DNA of 64,000 bases from Pleurostoma richardsiae (lineage: Eukaryota > Ascomycota > Sordariomycetes > Calosphaeriales > Pleurostomataceae). Made by a program: the position numbers and the translations under genes. The stretch covers positions 124,001-188,000 of the forward strand of contig JANBVO010000053.1 of the NCBI GenBank assembly GCA_030052745.1. Direction: 5' to 3'. Each line of letters begins with the position of its first letter. The stretch's first letter is position 1. The notes under the pieces are model-generated. The model had not been told where the DNA came from. It saw only the letters and a list, made by a program, of their open reading frames with translations, and made no database searches. Shown here in pieces: positions 1 to 11,200 of the stretch.

Positions 1-3000
1 CCTGCGTGGCAACAGACGTGTCGGATGCGGCGTCGACGATGTCGATTCGAGGATCTACTGACTTCTGAGGCTGCGACTGAGCTTTGATGGTGGCGGAGGA
101 GTCATTGTGAAGTATTGAGGGCATGGAGGCATCGGTATCAGCCGGCAGAGGGTCGCGACGGAGCTGTGACGGTGACTCTGCCTGGCGTTGCGCCTGGTCA
201 TAGCTGGATTCCATGCTTCAGTCGGTGACCGGAGTCTCCCTTGGAGGCTTGGTTGTCTCTCAATTGATCACAGGCTCGCTCGCGGCCGGGTGCGAGCACG
301 TAGCAATGCTGTGTAGCAATGCGATGCGGCCGTGCAGAGTAGTCGAGAAGGAGGAGGAGGAAAGAGGAGGAGTAGATTGCCACACTGGATGCCTCCAACC
401 GGCGAGCCCCTCATGAATTCCGCCCTAAAACGGCGGGCGGGTCCCTGGAAAGCTGGGGGATTTCAGAAACCCCATCCCTAACCAGAGCCAAAATGCCATT
501 TCCTGCTGTGCTACGGCGCGATCGCCGATCATTTATGGGCCAACCAGATTGACGACCACGCGCCTGTTGCAGAGATCGGCTCAGATCTAGAGTACTCATC
601 ATATCATATTTCTCAGGGCAGGCACGGGGTAAACACAGAAACTGGCAGTACAAGCACGTTGCGATATCCTCCAAATGACAAGCGGTCAATTACTTACCCA
701 GGTACCTATCATGCCTCTGTCTTTGAAGACGACACTCTGTTAACAGTTTTGCCGCAACACCTCGAGTACTACACCTGATGTTTCGACTGCCAGCTTGCCT
801 TTCACAGGGCTGTATGGCCTGAGGTGCGAAAGCGCCCAGGACTAATTGTTATGACTGAGAAACGTTCCACTCAGAGCAAGTCTAGCAAGCATAATCCTAA
901 CCTGATGCCCACTGGGTTGGTTGGCGCTCGACTACCAGCTCCTAAGGCAGGGTCTAGATCCTACGTACTTCGTATCAATCAATCTACCTAGCTATCGCCG
1001 AGAATTCCTGAGTCAGTATGGTACCAGAACAGCGGCTCGATTCTCTGCTGTGGGTTGAGGTCAACCCGATTTGTCTAGAAAAGATCTACCGCTCTCTCCA
1101 AGCGTGAGAATTACCGAGTTTTACGCTCGATTACTGCTTTTGTAGGGTTCGACGGTACTGTCTATATTCCTCTCGGTCAACACAAACACACGGCATATTT
1201 TACAAAGATGCGGAAGGTACCCAGGCCAGTGAATGACGTCAACAGCGGTTGTGCAACAGTGGCATCGAACCAATCACAGGCGGCGCAACGCCCTTTTAGG
1301 AAAGCGAGCTGCTCCTTCCCTTCCTGATTGCTGATTGAGACAGAATTCGCTGGTGGGATTTTTGTATTCGTAACCCTCGAAAACATCACCACAATTCCAG
1401 TGCTTCTGCTCTTCTACCGAGAGAGTGGTCGCCGTCCCGATTCCTTGGGGTTTATAGGTAGGCACGGCTAAGGCCTCCACGACGCCGGAACCAGCCGGCG
1501 CCGACAGCGGGGCCGGCAGACGCGGGCCTTCTGCTCCGGCTGGAAACGGCATCCGTAGCGAGAAAGTACGGGTCCCTTCCTAGGCCAGGAAAAAATTTTC
1601 AAGTTCCAATGACCCTCTCACGTACGGTGTTAGAGGGGCATTCAGGAGCATTGTAACATCGTAGACGGCTCAGGACCAGGCTGATACGCTTGATAGGCCT
1701 GAAGACGCAGCTCGGACCTCGAGAGCAAGCAAGGAGCTCAAACACCTTCGGGAGCTGTCAGAGCTTGTCAGCCCACAACCGGGCAGTTGGAGTTGATGCT
1801 TTGCCGCGACCACGCCAGCGGACGAAAACCGTCAGGAACAGCGCAAGGAAAGAAAGTTTCGTCGCCCGGGGAAAATGGCTCACGGGGCACCTTCGTTGAG
1901 GTAGTTCTTATTAATGATGAGTCGATTTTCTACACTGCCACAGTGAGTGTTTTGTTTTGCCCGCCGTATAAAGACAGCAAATGCGTCTTTCTCGTCTCCC
2001 TGACGGGTTTTCTTTCCCCGGGTTCTCCCCCGTGTAACTGTTTTGAGTTGTCGACAATGGCATTGAGTGCAACCCCCCTGTACCTCGAACAGGTGCTCTT
2101 TTCCCACCCAGAAGACAGCCTGCGGGCGCTTCCGAACCGTCCCTGGCAGGGGGCTCCGTCTCCGAGACCCTGCCCATCGAACGAGCATTACGTGCAGAAA
2201 CCCGCTCTCCAGCAGCCTCCCGTCTGACGCCCCAGCCTGTCCTCCGCTGCTACGGATCCGTACAAATACCAGCTCGTCAGACCGCCAGTTCCCCCCCGAC
2301 AGCCCCAAAACAATCAAGCAAGATTTGTCTCAGTTGAAAACCGGGCTGGGGGCACGCGACCTGTCCCCCGAACCCCCCCAAGGAGCTTACCTCGGTCCGC
2401 CTTCCACAGCCCTAAATATAGGGCACCCTAATACCATGTCTAAGCTAGGGCGCGCCATACGATTCGCTAACTAGTAACCGCTTAACTCGGATCCCCTGAC
2501 CGCCACAGCATTTCACTTACCGCCCCATTGCCGATGCCGAGAAGACCGATCGATCCGGTGCGACATTCCCGCATCGAACTGGGCCAGCCAGTCAAGAGCC
2601 GCGACGGCAATCCGCCGGAAAGCAAGGGAAATGGGAAGAGGAGGAACAATGCCGCCGCGACACCGAACTCGGGCCGGTTGCGAGGAGCCGCTGGAAAGAT
2701 GCAGGAACGCGGCAGATCACGGACCGGGGGGTGCGTGTTCGGTGGTGGCGGATGTCACCGTCACCCCATTTCGCGACGCCGCGGATGATCCGTCCGACGA
2801 GTACCCCTACTGGAACTGGAGATTGCACAGCATTGCTCTGCCCATGCAAACGGGTTGGAGTTCAGCCCTGAGCTTCCACAAGTGTGCCGCTGTTGTGTTC
2901 TACTCGCTTCGTGCAAGCCACGCTAAGCTAATATGTCCAGAGAAGAATCAGTATGTACAGAGAAATTTGCCTGGTTGTCTTTGGTGATCCGCCTTTCCAT

Positions 3001-3751
3001 CAATACGCGCAAGCGCAAGCGTGTTGTCTAGAAGTGCGATGTCAAGCACCCCCTTAATACCGCCCCCAGTCCCCAAAGGGTCGTGGCAGAGCGCAAGTGT
3101 CCTTTCCATCACGAGGCAGGATAGGGGGGCTGCGTGGAGGGTGAAAGTGAAGCAGCTCTGCAGAAGAGGACAGCAAAAAGGCATATATGTACTGGGGGAG
3201 GCAAGGATATAGAACGCGCGATGTTTGTATGCAAGATGCCAATTCAATTTCAAAGCTGAAATGAACCCCTTCCTGTCCTTGTTTTGTCCCGCGTACTCGA
3301 GTCCAATGCACCGACAGCCGAAACGCATCTGCCTCCCTATGCATTGTCTCTTATATCTTTTGGGTGTCCAAACGCCGCCAGACATGGTGCCAAAAAGGAA
3401 AGCAATAACTCCAAAGCCGAAAGCGACAGGATAATAGATGCGACAACATCAGAGGAAAGGCCCTCTGAACAGGACGAAGAAGAAGAAGCACAAACATCTC
3501 TATGCAGGTTCGTGGAGGCATATGGCCACATCAAATGTCATGACCCAGCACTCAATCCTAGGAAACCACCCAACCAACCTCCGAGCCAGTGAGCCCAACC
3601 ATCCTCCCGCCTTCCAAAACACCAAGAAAATAAAGAAAGAGTTTCAACAAGCTATATACGACAAGAGAGTCAGATGCTTAGATGCTTCTGTTGCAATGCG
3701 ACCAGGATGGCCGAGAAGCAAAATAGTCTCTCGCGCAGCGCAAGTCTGTCT
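1..3751. other. Gene-free flank downstream of the copper-fist gene
   Basis: No open frame here has recognisable protein motifs or conserved splice junctions; the longest frames (about 145 codons near 1.8-2.3 kb and 2.9-3.4 kb) overlap each other on both strands and look like chance. The right end, next to the stop at 3752, must hold the 3' UTR of the copper-fist gene. No tRNA, transposon or long repeat was seen. Confidence 0.5.
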
Positions 3752-5278
3752 TCACTGCGTGCCCCAGAATGCTGTTGCATTAGGGTCGGGGGACTCGGTC
3801 ATGACTGGCAAGCCATGGGCATAGTCGGCCATCCAGAAAGCCGGATCGTCCTCGACAAGGGAGTAGCTAGCGATGTCGGCTGCCGCCGTTGCGGCCAGGG
3901 ACGAGTCCTCTGTAGGGAGGGATGATGGAGAGGGCAAGAACTTGTTTCCTGCCTTTACGAACCGGAAGTCGTCGAAGTCGATGCCTGAGAAATCCGTGCT
4001 TCCCAAAAGACTTGCCTGCGTGGATCCCAGGAAGCCAGAGCTCGCTGTGCGGCTGAAGGTCGCAACGTCAAAGTCGTCTCCGGCAGTCGCCACAAAATCC
4101 TCTACCTCGGACACCTCGCCGGAGTTGGAGGTGGTCAGCGTGGGAGGCTGCTCGAAGATTCCGCCAAAGCTCTGGGCCTGGCTGAAGTTCGAAGGTGCGA
4201 AGTTGTCACCAGCCTTAGAGGCAAACTCCAGCCCGTCATAGTGGCTCCAGTCGACGGAAGCGGCGCTGAGGCCGGCGCTGAACATGGGCTGCTCGTAATC
4301 GGAGGATACACTGCCGAACAAGTCGAAGCTGTCGGTTGTGGGAACGTAGGGGGGGCAGGCAGACAGATCGAGAGGGGGGAGCTGTCCGTTTAGTTGCGTG
4401 AACGCTGATGACCCTGTCATCAGCGGTGAGGCCGCTTCCGACTTTGAATGCTCCTGGGCCACACCCGCGCTTCCCACCGGAGAATCTCTGTCGAGGCTGT
4501 CAATAGAGTTGTTGCCGCCGCTGCTCGTGCTGTGCATCGAGTTGACACGGTTTAGCTGGTACGGGCCGGCCTTGCGTGATGCCCTTGCGTGCTTGTGAGC
4601 CGGTTTATGATGGCCATGTTCGTCGAAGCTCAGCATGCCTTCGGAATGGACGGTGTTGGCTCGGCGCCGCGGGATTGCGACCTTGGAAGAGGCCTTAGAG
4701 TTCGTATTGCTGGAACTCGTTTCCCTGTCCGAGTCTGACTCCGGGACGGTGTCGAGCTGTGGCGACTCCTTCTTATGGGAGCAGGTGCAGCGCCCGCCAT
4801 GATTGCAACAGCAGCTGTCTACATGAGAAGACGAAGACGAGTCAGACTGGTGCGACTTTGATCAGTGTGCGTGAACGAAGCTCACCCTTATGACCCTCGA
4901 CTGTAGTCTTCAGATGTATGCACTTGTGGGTCTTCTCTCCACAGTCGCATCTAGCATGCGCAGAACGCGACTTGCGCATCGCGCGACAGTGCTGGCATTG
5001 CGAGACTGGGCGACCCTTCTTGTTGATGTGCTGCAGAGGACGGTCTGTGAAGTTGCGCACGTTAGTAACTGGAGCTGTGCATGAGACCCACGAGCAGCTG
5101 CAGCGGTTTGGTTTTCCTGCTTCGGCGGCGTTGCGGTGGTGCGCGGGCCGAATAGCCAGCTGCAGTCGGGAGGCGGCAAATACGACTCACCAGCATGTTG
5201 GCAGTTGCTGACGCGGTGCCCTCGCACACAGGCCTCGCAGGCCCATTTCTCGCCGTCAATCAGCATCGTCGCAGGCAC
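3752..5278 (-). CDS. Copper-fist transcription factor (GRISEA/MAC1/CUF1-like)
   Basis: Copper-sensing DNA-binding regulator, 437 residues, in three exons: 5278-5191, 5044-4886 and 4818-3752. Phase is kept across both introns (146 and 67 nt, GTGAG donors). The N-terminus is a textbook copper fist: MLIDGEKWACEACVRGHR, then NCQHADRPLQHINKKGRPVS, then paired cysteines and a CDCG motif, giving the zinc-binding knuckle and minor-groove RGHR/KKGRP contacts. A cysteine cluster follows directly (C85-C87, C93, C95, pattern CCCNHGGRCTC), as in the Podospora GRISEA group. The remaining 340 residues are Ser/Gly/Asp/Phe-rich, probably an activation region, with almost no cysteine. In this family low copper activates uptake genes such as ctr transporters, and GRISEA also affects the respiratory chain; a role here is inferred from the domain. 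The second intron falls just before the Cys cluster. About 10 kb of apparently gene-free DNA lies upstream. Confidence 0.92.
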
Positions 5279-8200
5279 CTGCTGAAGATGAAGTGTGCAG
5301 GTGTTGTTGCTGTTGTTTCGAGGGTTTCGAAGGTGGTCGGCGGTGGAATCGGCCCTTGATCTCGTCTAGGGTGCGTAGCTCGTTACAGAACTTGTGCCGC
5401 GAGTCGGGGGTTGTGGCGGGTCTTGGCAGGTAGAAACGCCGGCGCCAGGAGCGAACCGAGGGGGCGTGCTGGTAGCTGGTGCGGAAGGTGGGTATGATGA
5501 ACGAGGAAGACCGAAGGCCGAAGACGATCCACAACACACAAAAAGACGGCGTTTTACACGAACATTTCCCTGGGTATAGTATATGGCCAAAAAAAACTTT
5601 TCCGATGCTATGCCGTGCAGACTCCAATCGATGCCAACGCCGGCGGGAAAGAAGGGAAGCGACCCGAGACCGTAGTGTATGTAGATTGATTGATTGAGTG
5701 GAGATTTGTCGATTTCGACGGTTGTGTTGTTTTTAGTCCGGTCTGGGCGATGGAAATCCTTGGTGAAGAGTTGGGGTGATGCGTATAAGTCTTGATCCGT
5801 AGAGTCCGGGAGAACTAGGAATCCAGGATGACGATGGCTGTGTGGGTTTCGGGGGTGCTGCAGAAGTGGTGGGAAGGACGATCGGTGCAGTTGACTCGGA
5901 TCGAGTTTCGCCTTGCGCGCCTAACAAAGTGTCCTCAGCTGCCTGTCTGGGTCAGCTGGTTTAGCCGAGGCGGGAGCTGTCGGAGGAAGGCTGTAGGAGC
6001 AGGAAAGCTGGTTTGGCGCTCGCTGACGGGGAGACGCGGGTCGGCCTGGCTCGCTGTATGGGGAAGCGGGGAGCACAGAGAGTGTCGCAGCTGCTTGGGC
6101 CAGGGGGGTTTGAGGGAGGGAGACAGGCGGGGAGAGGGGGGAGAGCCTCAGAGTGTCGCAGGCATCGTGGTAGTGGTGGCTGGATGGTTATATGGATGTC
6201 TGTGTAAGAGATGAGGTAAAGCAGACGAGAGGTCTGAGTGTAAGAAGAGCAGCCCAAGTAAATAGGTAGAGCAAGGAGAGGCTCGAGTCGGAGGGCGACG
6301 GATGGCGAGGGAGAGAGTGGGTTCTTTAATGTCCAGTCCGGAGTCTGGCTGTCGTCTCGAGATTGGGGCCCCGTCACGACGACGGAGGAGGGTAGGGGGC
6401 AGAGGTACGAGGTGCGGACTGAGCAAGCTACAAGGCGGGATGCTGAGGATGCAACGGCGAGGCCAGGTAGCCGGCGACTTTCTCGCACCAGGCCGCAAAT
6501 GACGGAAGGCACGATGAGCGCGGCGGCGGCGGCGCTACTGGATGGAGGAAGCAGCGACCAGCGGGCCAGCACCAGCAAAGACGTGCATGGCAGGAGAAGA
6601 TGGGAGAGATGGAGCGAGCTATAGGCAGAGGGTACGTACCCTCCAGTGTCCTGCGAGGTGAGCTGCACCGTCCAGGTAGCAGTCGGGTCCAGTTGTAGGT
6701 AGCGTGGGTACCCAGGTACATACTAGGGCGCTTGTATGTACACCACACTAGAGCGACTGCGCGCACTACACCCTCATGCAGCTTAGGGCGAGGTGCCTTA
6801 ATCGTGGGAAAGACCGGCGCGGGACTGAGCGGGCGATGAGATTGATGGGTGGATGGATGGATCATGGGCATGGAGGCGGGCGTGGGACTGGCTCCGCATG
6901 GGCATGGGCAAGGGCATGGCACGGCCGGGATTCCAGGGTCTGAAGAAAGAACCTGAATTGGCGAATGTGGGAGCGGGCGTCTCCTCTCCTGCTCCTCCTA
7001 GTCCCTCCCCACCACCCCTCCAACCCTCCAACCCTCCAAACCAACACCCCCCCCCCCCCCCCTTCTTCCCCTCGTCAGTCGGTCGGTCACTCACTCACTC
7101 CCAGTCTCTGCTCTGCTCTGCTCTGGTGGGATGCAGATGGTGCAGATGATGCAGATGCAGCAGTACAGAAGCAGCATAGACAGAATTCTCATCCAGAGCG
7201 GGAAACATCATCCCACTCGTCCTGCTGCAGCCAGAGCAGAGTTTGCGCTCGCCTCTCTTTTCCGTCTGCACCAACAGCATCATGTACAGGGTACGCTGAT
7301 TTTGTTAGCCGTGTCCTCTGGTCCTCGTCGACGGTCATCCGCATCGACGGAGGTGCCACTGTGTTGCGGCACAGCACGGTACGAGGCTACCTGACTTTAC
7401 CTGGCGATCCTCTGTAGCAATACGACCGACGGGTGGCTGTCGAGCCATCGGTCAGATCGATCCTGCGGCCTCTCCCACGCCGCGTGTGCCTGAGATGACA
7501 GCATGCCCAGCAGAAGCCGGCCCTGTATTACCTTATTCCCTTACAACCTGCATGAGCTTCCTACCATGTGGATGGACACTCTGTGGTGGCACGTACTCTA
7601 CGTATTCACGGTCACTGCTCTGCCTACCCGGAGTACAGGATTCCTGTACGTGAGCCCGGAGCAGCACAACTTCAACCAGAAGATCGAAGCATCGACGGGC
7701 AGGGACAAGCACGCATGCCGGCCAAGATTGCCGTGGATCCCAGTCTGTCCTCGTGTCCCCTATTTTCATAATTTTTTGGGGCTTCTCCGTGCTTGCCGTG
7801 CCCTCGCTGCTCTACTCCGTAAGGATGTATAGTCTACCGGTAGCCGGACCACACGTCGTAGTGGCCTCCTTTCCATCGGCTCCAGTCTCTCTCCACCACG
7901 GCGTCGATGAGCTTCCAAGCTAACGTATGGCGCCCCGAGAACGGCACCTAGCTGCCCCCATCGGTCTGCAGCTGGCAGCTGCAGAGAGGGGTCCTCGAGG
8001 GTCCTTCAAGGGGCATGTCTCCGGCCGGCGGCGCCTCATGAGGGCTAACGCGAGAAAACAGGGACAGAAGCTAACCGTGGTCGTCTGGGCATGTACGGAT
8101 CTGTACGATGGGCTGCATGAGCGACGATGGAGGTTGCGATTAGATGCGTGGACGCTCCTTTCCCCCTCCATAAAAGTTTTTCTCCCATCTTTCCAAGGGT

Positions 8201-11200
8201 CCGCAAGCCACAGCGCAGCTCATGAGCACACTAACTCCTGTGGTATCGACACCTCGGTAAGGAGGGGGACAGCCACTCCCGCCGCCTTCCCCGAATGGCC
8301 AGTCGAAAGGCATCATTTCGATATCTTTTTGCAGCGACTGGCACGGCAGACTTTTCATCTTATAGATGATCTGCCTCTGATGCGATAGGCGGTTCCTAGA
8401 CGCGCGCCCGCCTGCATGAGAATGAAGCTGTGGCATGCAGACGTGCATCGAGCCAACTTCATGTACGATGATGCGGGCAGTTTCACAGCCCGACACGGAG
8501 ATGGGCCATCGGCATGGGACGGCGTCCTCCGCCTGATACAATGATGGTGTCCCGACTCCAAGACATCCCCAAGGGGCCAAGCCACGCTGGCATTGGCAGC
8601 CCACGAGATCTTCAGCCAGTCTGCCCGGAGTAGCCAAACACTTTTCATCATCCACATACCTTAGCACGAATGCCGCCGAAAACAGGAGGAGTCTAGGGAC
8701 CCGTTACGACAGATCAGCACCCGACCGGTTCTCATTCTGTAACTTCTTACTATCGCGGCTCTGAGAACTAGTGCTTTTGGTCCGGCGCTCCTTATTTTTG
8801 GCGCTTGGCATGGACATCAGGCATAACCCACGCTGGTTAGCCTACGAGCTACACCCATCACGGTGTCCTCCAGCGCCTACCGTTTCCCTTTTGTGTCCTG
8901 AGACGATGACGGCAAGCACGGAATAACGTCGAAGATTGCCTAGGGATGGACTTGCCAAGTACTCCCGGTAATGGGACGATTTGCCTGCTATAGGAAGGGC
9001 CAGCTTGATTTCCCGGGTTATCACCTTGCCTCGTCGAGATGAAGTGTAGCATCTCCGCCCTGGACGGCATGTACTTCCACCAACACAACTGGCGGCAACT
9101 TACCGAGACATCAGGCTGTTCTGTCAGCTTGGTTGTCCGCATCGGAAGCTGAAGAGGCGCGGAGGTACCGGAGTTCCACTTCGCATTCCATGTCCAACGT
9201 CGCACCTCTCCTGCTGAGGCTGTCACGGCTGATGGCACCCGAGAGGAGTGAGAGAAGCAATGGGCGCCTGTAATCCGGACTGAGTACGAGTATACACAGG
9301 TACTGCGGGCTCTCCACGGCGTACTGCGTACAGCGGTGAAGACAGGCAACTCGACCGCCAAGCGGAACCGGAGCGGTTCACGTTCCTGCTGTTGCCATTG
9401 GCTCTGTGTGATCATGATACACGCCTCAGCACAGCCGGATTGGCTGTCGAGAAGAATTTTTTGGCGTCCAGCCCGCCCATTCGCCCGCCTCCACGACCTT
9501 AGACGTCAGCAACTTTTCCTCGAAACCTCCAATTTCCCTCCCCCTTCTGTTGCATGTCTCAATACCCCCAACCTTATACAGACCGGGGTTCGTAGCAACC
9601 GCCTGTTCCTCAGTATGCATTCCTTACAACGTGCAGCCATTTACCCCCGCCTGTCCTATTTGACCCCCCCCGGGCATCTCCGCATCGTCTTTCCTTGTGT
9701 CCTACCTGGATCCCCGCGTATGCGGTTCCAATGGCGCGACGCTCACAGCGCAGGAATTACTCCCCCAGTCTTTAGCCCCGACATAGCACGGCAAAAAGGA
9801 AACTTGGCGAAGCCTCGTTGCTGGTGGAGTCGTGCTCTGTATAGCTAGATACCTGGAGTGGTTGCCCTCTGGCCGAAACAGCTCGCAAGTCTGGTCATCA
9901 GACCCTTCCGTGCACCAGTTGCTAGCAAGCCCATGCTATCAATCTCTGCTTCTGGAAAAGGTCAATTTCCCTGTCTGCTCTTCTTTTCCCACAGGCAGCT
10001 CGGAATCAGGGCGTCTCTCATGTCAGCGACTGCACAGCACGTGGGACACCCACAACGGAAAGATTCGGTGCCGACTTCGTGCACACCTTTTCGGCTCCAG
10101 GTCGAGAATGCAAAGAAGTTCTGTATGTCTCACCAAGAAAAGCATCGTACCGTCTCCTTGGCTGTCACCAGGCGTCGAACAATAAGACTGGTCATGCCGT
10201 GCAGACGTATCATGTACTCCACACCAGCTCTTCCTTATGACGAGGCTTCCTTGGACAGGACCGACAGGCCAGGCGAAGCCTGTCTGGTGTCACTGAGCTC
10301 GATTTGGCAGCTCGCTAAAGTGCCAACACCACACCTCGCAACCCTCCCAAGATCACGTTCCAGCCTCGCTCACAGAGAGCGGGAGACTAAGCCTAGGAAA
10401 GCAGCCTGTCCCCTAGGACCGCCTGCATGGACGAACCGCTCAGCAATAGCACTGGAGCGCATCGTGCAAACCCCCCAACCCTCTGAACTCGGAGTGGTGA
10501 AGTCACAATGCGTGCGCTAGCACCGCAACGAGCCTCTCGATTAGGCGCGGACCATGGCAGGGGCTGAGGTGAACCTGCAGCTCACGTAGCTTGTCCCTGC
10601 GTTGTCATATATCACATCACCTCCAAGGACCACGGCACGGCACTCATCAGTTCGGTCCATCCACACTTGCCACATTATACTACACGTACTCTAAGTACAT
10701 AACCACCCGCAGGATCGACCAGTCCCACGGTCCACTGTAGTGGAGCGTTGTATTTGCGGTGTACGCTGAGTCAAACTCACCCTCCTCGCCTCAACCTCCT
10801 ACAAGTGTGCTGCGTATCGGCCGAAAGGTGTGCTTACCGCCTACCGCTTACCGTGGGGACTCATTCCGGGTCAGCCGCGAACAGATGACGGAACGTGGCA
10901 GTTTCCGCGATGCACAGTCAGAAGGCAGGCCGCGGGCGGATGATCGGTATCGCCAGTTCTGGCTGACTGTGCCACCTCTGATTCGATCGAACGTAAAAAA
11001 TCAGACGGTATGGGAGGAGGATCGGTTTCGTGTTCCGGTTCCATCGGGCTTCTAGAAGCGATGGCGAAGCCCAGGTCCGTCATCACGTCCGCCATCGGCA
11101 GTCCTGGAATTCCTGTCAAGACATTTGCCGCGCCCGTCACCCAACCCACCCAGCACATCTCGCCGCTGCGGTTCGACTGTTGGGCTGTCAGTCGGCGTGT

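Noticed and set aside
9336-10520. Two adjacent plus-strand frames of 170 and 220 codons as a possible gene
   Set aside because: No family motif, overlapping frames on both strands, many possible stops between them and no consistent splice junctions; composition Ser/Pro/Arg-rich.
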